From Bursaphelenchus xylophilus (taxonomy: Eukaryota > Nematoda > Chromadorea > Rhabditida > Aphelenchoididae): a stretch of DNA of 64,000 nt. The stretch lies in NCBI GenBank assembly GCA_904066235.2, contig CAJFCV020000002.1, forward strand, positions 4,030,001 through 4,094,000, read 5' to 3'. The translations under genes were made by a program, and so were the position numbers. The notes under the pieces were generated by a model, which saw only the letters and a list, made by a program, of their open reading frames with translations, was not told the origin of the DNA and made no database searches. Positions within the stretch are counted from its first letter, which is position 1. Each line of letters starts with the position of its first letter. This document shows positions 1-13,800 of this stretch, in pieces.

Positions 1-1162
1 ATTATGGGAAAACAAGACTGTACTAATGCACATGATAAGCATGACGCCAGTTTTTATGCCCCTCTTCCCGAATACACATAATTCAGACCACGACCGGGCA
101 TTAATTAACTCCGCTGCTGATGACAAGGCCTTCTTATTGTATTGTTAATTGTATTCAGTTTCCATTGCGCAACCTCGATCTATGATAGTTCACACTTTGC
201 AAAACCATTTCCTTTTGTCATCCGGGAAACTTGTTTTTTCGCAGAGCGGCGATTGTTTGAATGCTTTATGGATATTTAGTTGCGCTTCAGCTTTCTCCCC
301 CGCGCTGATGTGTGGTCTAGATCAGGTGTTTCGGATTAGCGAAAGTTTTGGAGGGGTTTGATTATGAATATTACTTTCAGTGCACATGATTTTGCAGGTC
401 TGTGCCTGGCAGAAAGGACCAAGGTTTTTGGGTTTAAGATTCGGGCTGCTTTTCACAGCAGAGGGGACGAGCTTCCAGGAAAGTTGGGTTTTTGCTAGGC
501 GGGCCAGAAAGTCATGACATGTTTTCCAACAATCAGCTCAGTGAGGGGGTTTGTTGTGTTAAGATTTCTTGGGTGCACTCCTGAAATTGTGCGCTAAAAC
601 AAAGGTTTTGTCATACCTTGCTGCACAGAGTATGTATCATAGCATCAACGACGATTCAAGTATCAGTCCGTCGGGAAAATTATGAGCACTCCGTCGCGTC
701 GAAAATCGCATTATCGCCGAGAAAAATTGTGTCGCGGCAAACTCAAATTGCTTTCACTTCAGCGACACGATCAGCGCAGCGATGAACAAATATATGCATA
801 GACGGAAAACTTACATCATATCTTGTGCCTAGCTTTGCCCAAAAATATGCACATTCCAGCCTAGCACGCAAATTTTCTGTTTTTCCAAACAAAACCCTCC
901 ATTTTTCGCGCGAAAAGTTCGCAAGGGATTTGCGCGCTGTTCCATTCTCGAAGAGTGCGAAGCGCTGAATGACATCGAAACTCTTTAAGCCGGTGGCAAA
1001 CAATCAGGACGAATAAATAAATCCTCTTTGAGCTCGAGGTAAGAACGCGGAAAATGTCGGTCATGTTGCTTTTCATGGGATTGGAATGTCGTAAAAGGGT
1101 TGCATTTTCATAATGGGCTGGAAGCTACATGTTTTTCTCAATTTGAAGTATTTGCTGTTAAA
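1..1162. other. Gene-poor flank
   Basis: I see no gene here. Open frames are short and lack paired splice signals. The one recognisable object is the left half of a family A repeat at about 663-787. Confidence 0.5.
663..787 (+). repeat. Family A MITE, 5' part
   Basis: The block starts TCAGTCCGTCGGGAAAATTA and carries the family's conserved interior (GTGTCGCGGCAAA, CACTTCAGCGACACGATC). The right terminal inverted repeat is missing, so this is a truncated or decayed copy. It is preceded by TA. Confidence 0.7.
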
Positions 1163-1164
1163 GG

Positions 1165-1405
1165 GCCACAATAACTACATTTGAATCTCGCGTTTTGCGG
1201 CTTGGAGAACGAAATGTCACAAATTTTTTTGTTCCCACACGCTCTTAAAACAAAGTTGAAATATTTTGAAAACTGCTGAGGATGTATTTTACGATCTATT
1301 TTTTCATCTTGAACTACTGCCAATCTCGTTTACGGCAAGAAACAGCAAGAAAAATTGTGACATTTCGTCCTCCAAGCCGTAAAAGCGAAATTCAAATGTA
1401 ATTGT
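1165..1405. repeat. Family H foldback MITE
   Basis: About 45 bp at the left (ACATTTGAATCTCGCG, then TGCGGCTTGGAGAACGAAAT) recurs inverted at the right end (about 1355-1402, with a few mismatches, ending AATTCAAATGTAAT). The centre is unrelated AT-rich DNA. There is no coding capacity, so this is a non-autonomous inverted-repeat element. Confidence 0.75.
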
Positions 1406-4400
1406 TCGTCTTTTACATAATTATGTATGCAGTCAGCTCAAAAAAACTGGTGAGTAATACCGTCGAATGGACTTGACGTCTCGAGTTGAATGATCCCTGA
1501 GTCAACCGCTTTCGCTTGTTGGCAGGCTCTTATAAATAGAGCCAAGGACTGCATAAAAAGTGATTTGAAAGGAACGATTTCCTTTATAGGGGTTCCTTTG
1601 TCAGACTGTATTTCATTTTTTTCGCAATGCAAATCAGCTCTTGCGCTTTCGTTGAAGGCTCGATTTGGGATGGGAGCTGAAGACTTGTTTAAAAAAAATA
1701 TTTTTTTTTTGTGAAAACGTTACCCTCTGCGGTAGAAAAAACCATGGTTTTTTTCATTCAAAAATTCGCAAAAAAACTGTTATTTTTTTGAAAACGTTGA
1801 CCTAAAAATCTCGGCCGTTTCTGCAAAGCGTTAGCTAGGAGTTTCGTATAGCATAGAAAAAATTATTCTAAGGTTTGTGTCAAGTTTCATCGAGATCTGT
1901 CGCATGTGGAGTACTTTCTATACGAAATGAACGGTAAAATTCCAATCTCCGTTCTAAATTTCCTTTGCTTACCTTGGCACCTGTTCTACAGTGCATAAGT
2001 CATCTCTTTTCACAAGTAAAATACCTTTCCGCAAATCTTTCCCACCGCAAAGTTTGACTAATTTCGAATTGAATTCTCTTCCTGCCAGGCGAAAATATGA
2101 CTAACGGGCATCCGAACGCCCGGCATACTCATCCGTTTCCCTCTCAAATATATGTCAGAACAATAGAATTTATGAGTGAGTTTAAGTGGTCGAGACTTGT
2201 TTTTGCGCCCCCCGCAACAGATGTTAGCCCTGACCTTTTCAAGTTCGCATTCTAAAGATTCCCCCAAACTTTGCTGTAAAGTTCAACGATTTTTTTGCAT
2301 AACCGAGTCTGGACATGTTTTTATGACCTAAATAGTACGGTTTCGCCAAAACTACGATGATAAAACCAATCTGATGCCATGTTGTGTTATTCTTGGAGTC
2401 CATTCCGCTGGCAAATCTCATAAAAATTAATGTATAAGCATAAATTTTTTCGTCTGGCTACTCGAAACGGGGATCAGGAAGAAAACGTTTTGATTTCCGC
2501 ACTCAACATTTTGATGGGAGCCGCAAAAACGGTTGGCTTTGTTTCACTTTTTCCTCCGATTAATTTAATCCCGAAATTTTTTTTTGATTTCCAAAGGGGT
2601 TTGCCGATAAAGTGCGGCACAAAAAGTTAATTTGGGGGTTTAAAATATTCAAAACATTTGTTGGGTTTCTTAGAGGGTTGCGATACCGAAGTGCAGTTTT
2701 GGATATAGATGGATAGATGTTCTAAATCGGTATGACGCAAGTTTTTGATAGTTTTAGCTTTTATGTATTTTTCGGTAGGAATTCAAATGAAGCGTGCAAT
2801 CACTTTTTCGGACGGTGACATTTGTGGGCAGGGCCGACATTTGCAGGGATTTAATTCATGCATCTTGTTTTTTCCTTGATCTCCTGAACTTATTATGCAC
2901 ATTACAAAGACAGCTCAAATCAACAGCTCAGTCAAAAGCTGAAGCTTTGAAGCAGACTTTCTTAGGCTTACAAGGGAATGCACTTAATGCGTAAATCGCT
3001 TTTGAACCGGAGGTAGTGCAAATTGATCGAGTAGGGCCCAGTATCATCCTCAAAGGGGGAAATCTCTGCGCGGCCCCTGAGGGCAAAGATATGATCCATC
3101 AAAATTGACCTTCTTAGGCGTTATAAGGAATAGGCATATCTATCGTTTGGTAAAGCTTTGCAGCCTGCCCATCCCATATGCATACGACAACGTTGTCCGC
3201 CCGCAAAACGGCTGCCGCAAAATTTTTGCCGCGAGGTTTAACGATAATTTTTGGCCAGAGGTTACGTCAGTCTGTTGGGAAAATATTGAGCACAATATCG
3301 ATGTGCCAGTCGTGTCGCTGAAGTGAAAAGCAATCTGTTTTTTTCTGCGACATAGTCAATTTTCTTGGCGGCGATGCAATTTTCAGAGAGCTTGTTATTT
3401 TCCCGACAGACTGATGTATGGAGAGCAAGCTGAAAAAAATGCAGAGTACAACCTATCTCTGCACAAATAATGCTCGTGCAACGACACTTCTCAATTAATA
3501 ACGAATAACTGCACACCAAGGTGTTTGACTTCATCATACTCTATCTTCATTATTTTTCGCTTCTGTTAGTGCAGTTGTTTACAGCTGTTTTCCCTGTTCT
3601 CCAAATCCTCCAAACCATTGTCCAATGGAACGTCTGTTCGAAAATAATAAGTAGTTGTGACCGATTGGAACTAATCAATGGACTCACTTCCGAAGTACGT
3701 TCTACTTTCTTCCGAACGCATAAAAAAACGGCTGACAAGTGGACACCTCTCCCGTTTTTTTCTTTATTGACAGATTTAGGTTTGAGGATTAGGACACAAA
3801 ATTAATCGTTTACTGGTTGTTTTATTGCATTGGACTGAGTAATAAACTCTGGGAAGAGGGCTGGAGGACTTTGAGAAGGTTCCTTTCATTTGTTGCCAAG
3901 AAGAAGATCGGATTGTCTTATATAAATTGTAATTTGATACTTGATTTTTTGTCATTTTGATCAAAGAATTGGATTTTATATTAACAGAGGAATTGCTCTA
4001 AGTGCGACGCTAAGCGTTTCTTTAAATTTTACGTACATTTTAGCAAAAATAGTCATAAAACTTTTCATGTCATCAATTGAAAAAATGGCGCTACTTTTTA
4101 CCTAAAAATATCGGTCGTTTCTGTATTATGCGAGCTAGAAGTTTCATGTCTTAGGAAATGTATGTCTTAGAAAAAAATTACCTAAATCTCGCCCAAGTTT
4201 TACCATAACCTCGGCGTCCCACATGGAGTACCTCGTTTCCAAGATAGAAGACTTTTGTATCTCCCGCGGACTTGCTGAAGCTAGCATGTTACTAATTATC
4301 TCATAGAAATTGGCATGAAGATTTTCCTTTTTTTTCTTTTCAGCCATTATCCTCAAGCACAACCCGAATACGATTTCCAGCGAGCCTTTTCATCCTTGAC

Positions 4401-5689
4401 TTCCTCATAAAAGTTACCCGTCGTTGTCTTAAGTGAGCAGAAAGACAAGTTCTTTTCAGTCTTCCGCTTACAATCCGGTAGGGAAGGGATCGTGTAAAAG
4501 CGCAACAGTTACGCAATTTAGGGCAATTACGGGTGTTGTCGATCTTTGACTCGACATCTCCTACGGGGAAAGAATGGACGCTGACTTTCTTTTTTGAATG
4601 TCCGATCGGCGTCGTTAGGCGGTGTGGAGTGTAATTGAGATTTTTCGTTGAATACTGCGCTTATTTGTCACAGCAAGGAAGGAGAAGGTCCTAAAGTCAT
4701 CACTTTTATCTTCGGGTTGCTCCTACTCACGTCTGCTACACATGTCATCACACGTTTTCGCAATTTAGCCGACATAAATTTTATGATACGATTTGGCAAG
4801 AAGCCTGATTCTATGGCGCCTTCCTTTTTTTTAATGGGATAAAATTTATGGCCCAGCTGCCGGCCAGAAATTTATGACAATTTCATGGGCGCCTATGAAT
4901 CATTTTCAATATCCGAACGTCTGGTTATGATAAGCTCCACGGAATGCTGAATACTGTAGATTTCCTTGGGCTGGCTACTTTGAGCCCTTCTTTATATCCC
5001 TCAAGGCGTTTTACCACCAGTTCTGGCCTCAGTTCTAGATGTTTCTTTTCTGTTGCGCAACTTGAGATGTTCGTGGTCCTTTTGCAAATCCTCTTTTTAC
5101 CTCTTTCCCATCACATTGCGACCCAGCCGAGGATTCTTTTTACCCGTTCGATTCAATTCCTTGGCCCTGGAGCGCGGACTTTCGCAATCGATCCCTTTCT
5201 CAATCTGTCTTCACTAGACAATATCGTTCTATGTAATCGATTAGGAAGCATATATAATTTTTCTGGATGATTTTGCTATTCATTGGGCAAATATGTTGTG
5301 TCAGAAATTTTAGCCTATATTGTTGCCATTCCTCCTTTAATGTCATGTTTATAGCCACATCGCTGCTCCTTGCTCAGGGTTATGTCAACACTGATGTCAC
5401 AAAAAAAAAACACTTTACACCCACCTCGTTCTATTTTCGCTGTTTCCTTTGATTGTGTGTATAAGATCAAATCCTTGTGTTGAAGAGGGCCGCGCGTTAT
5501 TTCCTCTCCGTCCTTATGTTCCCTCCGGCTTCACGTAAAACATCGAGGCCCCTCTTGGCGGATCGTAGGACATTTGATAGGGCAAGGGGATTAAGGTCCC
5601 GGGATCAGTTCTCAAATCTTCTTCAAAGTCGGCAGGTTTGAGGAATGGAATGTTTCCTGCCCGCGGGGTTTTATTTTCATCTTTGTTTG
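1406..5689. other. Gene-poor region with decayed repeats
   Basis: No gene can be supported. There are fragments resembling family D (around 1800-1960 and 3983-4050, the latter with AAGTGCGACGCTAAGCGTTT) and one complete family A element at 3267. A 108-codon ATG frame at 4944-5270 has no splice context or coding signature I trust. Confidence 0.5.
3267..3414. repeat. Family A MITE, complete
   Basis: Left end TCAGTCTGTTGGGAAAATA and right end TATTTTCCCGACAGACTGA form a near-perfect terminal inverted repeat over 148 bp. The interior carries the family signature in the inverted orientation relative to the copy at 663 (GTCGCTGAAGTGAAAAGCAA). Confidence 0.85.
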
Positions 5690-5756
5690 GTTATTTTGAA
5701 AGTGTGTTTCATATTGCCGCCGAGTGTTTACTACAAAGAGTGGAAGAGAAAGACGT

Positions 5757-5840
5757 GTCATTCTGGCCGAGTGGTCTAAGGCGCTGCGTTCAGGTCGCAG
5801 TCCTCTTCGGAGGGCGCAGGTTCGAATCCTGCGGATGACA
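5757..5840 (+). tRNA. tRNA-Leu(CAG), copy 1
   Basis: This 84-nt gene folds as a class II tRNA. The acceptor stem pairs GTCATTC with GGATGAC (one T-G wobble). The D arm contains the A box GGCCGAGTGG. The anticodon stem CTGCG/CGCAG flanks the loop TTCAGGT, giving anticodon CAG, which reads CUG leucine codons. A long variable arm (TCCTCTTCGGAGGGC) is typical of leucine tRNAs. The T arm GCAGG-TTCGAAT-CCTGC carries the B box, and the discriminator base is A. A T4 tract follows at 5847. Confidence 0.97.
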
Positions 5841-6067
5841 GAAAACTTTTATTTTTGATTTTTTTGGAAAGAAAACCTTTGAACAGTATACAAAGTAGAC
5901 CTCAGAGTGCTGTCGGCAAAAGTCTGTTGTTTTTACGTCCGATAAATTTTAGCTTACATAAATGTTTGCAAGCCTTTCACGTTATCTGTTATTTTGAAAC
6001 CGTTTTTCATATTGCCTTTTCATCTAACAGACCTGTTCTTACCATAAAACGGTGAGCAGATGATCGT

Positions 6068-6151
6068 GTCATTCTGGCCGAGTGGTCTAAGGCGCTGCGT
6101 TCAGGTCGCAGTCCTCTTCGGAGGGCGCAGGTTCGAATCCTGCGGATGACA
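6068..6151 (+). tRNA. tRNA-Leu(CAG), copy 2
   Basis: Identical over the whole 84 nt to the copy at 5757, with the same class II fold and CAG anticodon. A clear Pol III terminator of eight T residues follows at 6155-6162. Confidence 0.97.
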
Positions 6152-6310
6152 GGATTTTTTTTGCTTTTTCTGATTGAAACTTTTTCAGAAGCATATGAAG
6201 TAGACCTCAGAGTGCTTCTCGCAATCTCTAATTTTTTATGTCTGTTATTTTAAAGGTGTTTTTCATACTCTCGCTCCGTTGTTACAATGAAGAGGGGCGG
6301 GAAGGAGCGT

Positions 6311-6394
6311 GTCATTCTGGCCGAGTGGTCTAAGGCGCTGCGTTCAGGTCGCAGTCCTCTTCGGAGGGCGCAGGTTCGAATCCTGCGGATGACA
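6311..6394 (+). tRNA. tRNA-Leu(CAG), copy 3
   Basis: Identical over the whole 84 nt to the two upstream copies. It is followed by an 11-T Pol III terminator at 6398-6408. Confidence 0.97.
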
Positions 6395-7856
6395 GAATTT
6401 TTTTTTTTGATTTTTTGAGCGAAATCTTTTCATAAGTACACAGGAAAGACCTCAGGGTGCTGCTTAGACTGTTTAAACCCTTTTAAAACGCAGGTTGAAC
6501 CCCAGAAACCGCAAATTCTATTTCCAGCTAACTGTAAGATCAAGTGGCGGCAATTGTCGTGTTTTCATACCAGTATGCGTTCCCCGCGGAGTTCAAGTTG
6601 GTTCGCGTTTTTTTAGTTGTTGACCATTGCGCTCTTGACAAAGGAAAAATGCGATTAAAGGGACGGTTTATATCTAGACAAATAGCATGGTAAACACGAG
6701 TTTCTGGAGCATAATGGGCTGTTCGGGGATGTGGGCTATGAGCCTAGAATGGGATTTGAATTTGTGAAAAGGGAGATAAATCAAGTGTGATATTTGATGT
6801 TCGACCGTTCCTGAATCGTATTTTTTGACCTCAAAAAACATTATCCTAAAACAAAAGTTGATTCTTTATTCAAGTTTATCATTCTGAGTCATCCCTAGGC
6901 CCTTGAACTTCCGCTGTTGACCTGGACTATGTGCCCAAGGCGTAAACAGCTCAGTTCAAACACATAGAAACCCTCGTTGAGACTCGCGTTTCGCCGGTTT
7001 GAATAAATTTTATGGCGGGTTTATGTGTGCGACGTCTTGCGATCGCTTCGTGAGAGTAAATAAAGTGTTTGGAATTACTCGGAAAAGGTTCAGGTTTGAG
7101 CTTTCACCTTGATTTTTTGTTGCAACAGTCAAAACTTTGTAGAGATAATTTCACCAAAAAATTGACTGTAATGACAGTTTGTTTCATGACCAATTAAGGG
7201 CATAACAATTTGAAAGGCTATTGAAAAAAATGCTTTTTTCATCATCATCCTTCCCAACCCACGACGTTATTTTTTACTGCCATTTTCACTGGACATTAAC
7301 GTTTTTTTTCGGTGTGATAATCCCCATCGCGTTGTGTAGTTTGAAGCGTGATATGCGACGCGGGTCTCTTTTTCACGACGGTTCAAACGTATTGTATTTA
7401 CCTGCCTGTTAATCCGTTTGTTCTCCATTTTTTCGCTCTTATTTGCTCTAGTTTTTTTTTGGAAACGCTTGGATAACTTTTGGTGTTGTGATAAGAAAAC
7501 GATACATTTTTGCAAAAATTTTTATTTCAAAGCCTTATTGAGGAGTTCAACGTTTCAGTTGAAGGCTTATCAGTCCTGTTTAAGCCTCGAAAAGTTGCGC
7601 AAAATCGCGATACTCTTTTTCTTACCTAATGTTATTATTTATAAAATCAAAACAATGAGCGTGTCGAGTTTTATTTCTTGCGGGTTTTTAAGCGAGCCTC
7701 TGGTATTTTTTGCAATAAAAAATTGTCGGAACTTGAAGGGGAAAACTCTCTTTAAAATTATTTCGAACTCTCGATGATGACTTTTCCCTTATTTTGCGTG
7801 GATTTTGGTAATTTATAAATTCACACATGAGGTATTAACGGACAATGTTGTAGGAA
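6395..7856. other. Intergenic region upstream of the 664-aa gene
   Basis: I see no gene. AATAAA occurs at 7059-7064 but no upstream coding exon matches it. The segment presumably holds the promoter and any 5' UTR of the gene starting at 7857; no clear core promoter element can be pointed to. Confidence 0.4.
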
Positions 7857-10800
7857 ATGACATCAATGTCGATGTCAATGTACCCCAACACCTATGGGGC
7901 ATCCTACCGGTCGGTTGCATTTGGCACATGGAAGGTTGGCGAGGCTCGACAATTCTCTGACCGATATAAAAGGCATCGCACACCGGAACTGTCGGCGAAT
8001 GAGAGAATTAACAAGTAAGTGACCAAGGTTTTAATGTAGCGAGCACTTGGCTGCAGTCGTTTGTATTTCTCTTGAATTTTATTGAAATCTTATAAATGGG
8101 TATAGTAACAATCGCTGGAAGTCTGAACCCCCCGTTCTCAGCGAGAGCCGAGATCAGCTATTTTTCGCAGATAGACTATGCAAAATAAACAGAGTATGTC
8201 AGAGAAAATTTTTTTGAATCAATCTATCGTAGTTCTAGCTCATTAGCTCTTGAAATCGTACTTTACCGCGCCATATGTCGATAAATGTTCAATAGTAGCC
8301 AATTAAGTTTTTATCACCCCAATAACACCTAACGAACCCTGAAAACTACAAAATCAGACCCATTGTTTCATGGCGCATAAACCTTATCACCCACATCTCA
8401 CTTATTTTTGCCAGTAGCATCAATTATTCTCGCCCTATCTGCGCTTCGCATCTCGGCTGCAAATCTCCTGCGCACTTCAAGACAATGACTCATTCATTGA
8501 ATGCATCTTCCCTCGGAAATGAATGGGCGAGGAACTTCAAAATTTCGGACGATTAAAGTCTTGGGCATTTTGGAAATAGCTGCTCGGTTTTGGGACTTTT
8601 GGAATAACGAATTTTGAGATGCGGGTGCAAAGAGAACATCGAAATTTTCAGTGATTGATCGCTAGCCTAACAATAAGTAGAGGAAGTACCAAAAAATTGA
8701 ATAGAATTATAGAGTTTATACTGTGGGTGACCCCTTCATTTGATTCAGAAAGCTTTGCTGATCTACAAAATTTTCATTTCCGCAAAGAAAATTAATTTTT
8801 GTGAAAGATTAAACATGCAATATTAGTCATGTTGACACGATCAAGCATTAAATATATTTATTTTATGGACCAGAAGATGACGTCTTTGGGCTCTAACGAT
8901 TTATCAGATGTTCACGCTAGGCCCTTCTTGATTAATTCCTTGATTTAAACTTTTTGCTCTTTCTCCAGCGATTTTTTTTGATTATAACACTTGGCCTCGC
9001 AAGGCGAAATGCCTCCCTTCGCCTGAAATTTGACAGGAATTTGGCACCCGGGAGACGTGAAAAAACCTTTAGGCAGTTGTCTCAAATCAAATAGTTTTTG
9101 ATACTCTCTGGTTTTTTGCTTTTTTCTTTCGGATTTGATGGGAATAGGTGTTTCAATGGCAATGTTGGTTTTATTGGGACGGAATGCGTGTAGACAGATT
9201 GTAGAATGTGAAGGTGCGGTTTATGGGTTGAATAGGGATGGTTGTGGGGCCTATACTCGAAGAGTATATAATATAACGTTTCAAGGGAGGTGCTCGAAGT
9301 GCGACGCTTAAATTTTGATGAAAGCTGTTATAAATTTAGACTTTTTTATCCGTTTGTCGGGAAAATTATGTGAATTTTTTGTAGTGATTTTTTCGCACAG
9401 TGTAAACCACAAGAAAGCCGTTTTCACTGTGCAAATTTTCAGTAAAGTTGCGGCGACGCAGTTAAAAAAGCTTGCGTCGACAATGTTTTTTGATGCACTG
9501 TGCAAAATCGAAAAAGAAGTCAAATACCGTAGGTTTTTTAAGCGCGGTGTGGACAACGCCCAAATTTCATGCCCTTTGCCAGTTTGTAGGGAAAATAATA
9601 AGCACCCTGGCGCATCAAAAATCGCATCGCCGCCGAGAAATGAATTGTGTCGTGGAAAAATCAAATTATTGTAATATAAAATTTCAATTTGCTTAGCAAT
9701 GCGGAGTGAATCAAGACCCGTGGAAAATCGTAGCGTTGACAAAAGCCACTGCCAATAATTTTTTTGTATGTCCATCCACTCTGTCGCATCAAAAATCGCA
9801 TCGCCCCCCGAGAAAAAGAATTGTGTCGCGGCAAAATCAAATTGTTTTTCACAATAATTACGCGATCGGCGCAGCAACTACCTCTTTTTCATCACAAAGT
9901 ATTGTTAAACTTATGCTCTGTACTTTGACTTCGGCTTAGTTCTCCAAATCTCTTAGATCCGTAAACTGGGGAGAGCAAACATAACACACCGTGAAGAATG
10001 AAACGAAAAAATGCGTCGTCCTCAAGTTTTTTGTGACTCCGCGGTGAGGTATTTTCTTTCCTTTGGGATTTTCATGATTTTCAACTTTGAGGGATCAAAT
10101 AAATCGAACTTTTAGAACTTTTTATGAGGAGTTCAAAATTTTAGATCTTCGCATCGACTTTTTTGGCCTTTTTTACACGGATCCTCCTAAAATATATTTG
10201 AATAATACTCCTCTTTGATTTTGCGACAACCTCTGGAGGCAAAATATTCAAAGGGCTTTTTGCGGATTCGAGAGGGAATAAATAGATAAATGAATGCGTC
10301 TCGTTTTAAGGTCAAATACCTTTCAAGAGCTTCTGTTAAATTTTTATTGGATTCAAATAGTTTTGATCCGCTTTTACGGCTCTCGAGGGGAATTGTTCGG
10401 AGGGTTTCCAGGGAATTTTCATTCTTACTGAACAGTTTGGGGGTTATTTCTTGGCTTCTGTATGGGATTGGGGCTTTATCGGGATATTGAAGGCATCTCG
10501 AACAGATGACTTTCGCAAAGGCGCTCTGGGATTTTAGCGACAAAAACTGTGCAAAAACAAAAGTTTACTTTGCACTGTGCAATTGTGCAATAGGTTTTTT
10601 TGGCCTATTGCGTTCACACACTGACTTTTCTTCACAGTCTAACGCCCAAAAATTACCCCAGCGACTTTGCGAAAGGACTAGTTTCAAACAAGAAATATTT
10701 TTTTAACCATGACCTCCAACTTGTCCAAAATTCCCAACTTGATCAGGCAAATTGACCCACCAAATTTCAAATCTCCAATAAACATCACCCCACATACCAA

Positions 10801-13800
10801 ACTGTTTTTTATTTACTCCATTTTGAAATCTGATACGAATTTTGATTCCGCTCCCAGTGATTGATAGTTTGGCGAGTGGCCAGTGGCGTTTTGTTGATAA
10901 GCAAAGGTCACATGTTGGACATTTTTTTGGAAAGCTTTTTTTCGAAACGAACTCGTTTCTTACTATACATTCTTTTCAGAAATTTGACCGCTGACACCTC
11001 CGCCGCCTCCCAGGACACCGAATCCCCCTCGACTTCGAAAGCCCTAACGCAATCGCTGAGCTGCGCTCAACTCGACGTGTTTATCAAGACCGATCACTCC
11101 AATCTGCTCAGTTTGAACTTTAAGAGCCGGACTTGCGAAACACAGCGGAAGTTCAAAAAAGTCCCGCTGGAGCGTCAAGAAACCCTCGATTATTTCGAGG
11201 ACTGTGACACAACGAAGCCCGAAGGCTACAGAGTCAGTGAATTGAGTGTTGACACGAAACCCATAAACTCTGCGAAAACGCGGCCTCAAGTCAATAGCCA
11301 ACTGCAGAAGACGCCAAGCGGACGGATCACAATAAATCCATTAACAAAGTCGAGGAGCAGCTCATCTCCCTTCAAGCAATCGCAAAATTTGTCCGAAGCC
11401 GAAAAGGACCTAATCAAACAATTTGGCGCTGCCGAGCTTTATGGTACATTGAAAAGTCCAAAGAGATCCTGTCCAGAAAGCCCAAGGATGGAACCGTTCG
11501 CACGCAAAGAACGCGCCATGAGTCTAGCGCCGGCTCTGCAGCAAAGCACTGATATGTTCTCGGCTTCGGAGTATTCCCGATACTGTCATGGAGCAAACAA
11601 CACCATGACGATGAGTTGTTGCAATTACGAAAATGGTAAGCTTTTTTAGGATTTGCTCACGTCTAACAAGAAAAATCGTTGGTTAAATTATTTGAAGAGC
11701 TGAAAAAATTAAGAGCAACTCTTGATTTCAAAGCAACCCTACGGAAAATTAAATTACGGTAGAAAAATCGTAATTATGACCGGTAAATGTCGGCTGCCCG
11801 CAAGAGTGGCGACGTCGAAAAATCAGTCTTATGTTTCCGAAAAAAATTCCACTTTTTGACTCCCTAATCAAACCCCTCCCGGCTATTCGGAAAGGTGGGC
11901 TAAATTCCGGGTTTGTTTCAAAAATGAGTCATAAGGAGATTTTAGCTGAAAAAATTATTTCAAACACCTTGAAACGAGGCGAAAGCGGGATCTGCTTTTT
12001 CTTGGTTTTATAATAACACGGCTCGTAAACGCGCTATAGAAAACTTTAATTGTTAGCCATTAGTAGCTTCAGCGTTTTACCGGCGGGTTTTATCTCACTT
12101 ACTATCGCCGCTGGAAGTGCGAGGATGTACTTTCACTCGGCGATGGCGTCATTAGCGAGAAGCGCGCGGAAACGTTGATGTAGCGCAGTGGGGTAAAGTG
12201 GGATGATTCAGCGGCGTTGTAACAACAGAAATTTTTTGTGTGGGTCTGTTTTTTTGACAGACCCTAGCTTCTCTAGGAGTAGCTAAGGTACCCAGATGAT
12301 CTAATTTTTCTACTTTTTTTATGACTCAAACAACTCAACGAGGTGTTGAAGACAGCCGTGTTGAAACTCGAAACTGTTTAGCGTTCAAAAGTGATGTTCG
12401 CAGTGAGTCTCTAGCTTATGGGAAATAATTTTTTCCACACGATTGACTTAATCATCGAAAAAATACTTTTGTCTTGCGACGAGAAACGGGCTTATTTGCA
12501 CTTGATTTTCTCGCATTTTAGAAAAAAATTGTAATTTTGCGCTGAGGAATATTGATTTAGCATTTTCATAAAGTGAAAGGACACTTTGTTGCAGTCAACA
12601 CCATGCATAAAAACCCCCATTTTGCACCGTGCATTTCACTTTTTTGTTTGGTTTTCGCACCGTGCATCGAAATCTCCCCGAAACATGAGCTTTTTTCAAG
12701 TGCGTCGCTGCGATTTTGCTGAAAAATTTGCACGGTGCAAACGGTTTTTTGTGGCTTTCACCGTGCAAAAGAAAAAATGCACTGTGAGTTCGCGACAAGC
12801 ATGGGAAAAAAACTCAAAATGCACTGTGTGAAAGGGAAAAATGTCTATGCACTTTATGAAAATAATAATAAGTCATACAGTGAGGGACCTGATCCAGTGG
12901 CAAAAAACGTATCATTTGGCATCCGGGAAGCATCAAAAATGTGGCAAAATACCTCCCATTAAAAAACTCCGTTTTGAAATCGGCGCCCTTTCCCTCACAA
13001 AAAGAGCGGGCGCGCTTTTGAAATCGGAATTTTTTCACTTGGAAAGGGAGGTATTTTGCCACATTTTTGACGCCTCCTGGATGCAAAATGGTACCTGTTT
13101 TGCCACTGTATCAGGTTCCTCACTGTAAATAGGGGTATTCAGGCTTTTGTCATTTCTGGACAAAAAACAAATCTTCGACCTTCCGCCCTATCATTTTCGG
13201 CAAGGTCACCGCCGGGTTAACCTCATTCCCCGCTGCTTGTTTTCCCAACCAAATTCGGCGTGGGCGCCGGAACGCATTTCCGAGAAACTCGCGCGCCGCA
13301 AGTGCAATCATCCGTTATAACCGATCGCCTAAAACAAAGCGGCGTCTTACAATAGAATTGCGGGCATTCGCCTCCTCCGAGTCTCTTTTCCCGTTTGAAG
13401 CCGTTCCGATTATTATCTATGGAGATGTTTTCCCAACAAGAACCAGTGCCGCATCGAGCCCTGAGGGGCGCTTCCGTCGCGCATTCTCGAGCGCTTCTGA
13501 AGGAATTCCGCGCGGATTGCCCTTTGAGTGCGCGAATATTCGACATGTTTCGGCGTTTTGAGTCGATGAGGGATTACTGCGTAGCGCTTGGGGACTACGG
13601 ATTTTAATTATCGGTTTTTGGGAGTAGAGTGGGAGGTTCCGAGGACTTCTTGATTTTATTTGGCCATAAACTTGCAGTGGTTTGTAAAGCCAAGCCCAGC
13701 TGGCGTAGGTTGCAGCAGTAAGCGTGGATGTGCTTCTTTAAACTTAAGGCTGATTTTTGAGTAAAGACGTCCAATCAGTCTGTCGGGAAAATAGTGAGTA

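Larger units (their letters stand above)
5690..6470 (+). repeat. Tandem triplication carrying a tRNA gene
   Basis: Three units repeat a leader (TTATTTTGAAA, a spacer, then TTTCATATTGCC or close), an identical tRNA gene, and a trailer (AGTAGACCTCAGAGTGCT at about 5894 and 6199; a diverged version at about 6446). The tRNA starts are 311 and 243 bp apart. The tRNA bodies are identical while the flanks have diverged, which suggests local duplication followed by selection or gene conversion on the tRNAs. Confidence 0.8.

Noticed and set aside
4944..5270. 108-codon ATG frame on +
   Set aside because: It is single, with no splice partners, poly(A) signal or recognisable protein features. Frames of this length occur by chance at this base composition.
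9308..9877. 189-codon frame on -
   Set aside because: It runs through family A fragments (the translated GKIM- and RGKI-like motifs are the repeat), so it is repeat read-through and not a gene.
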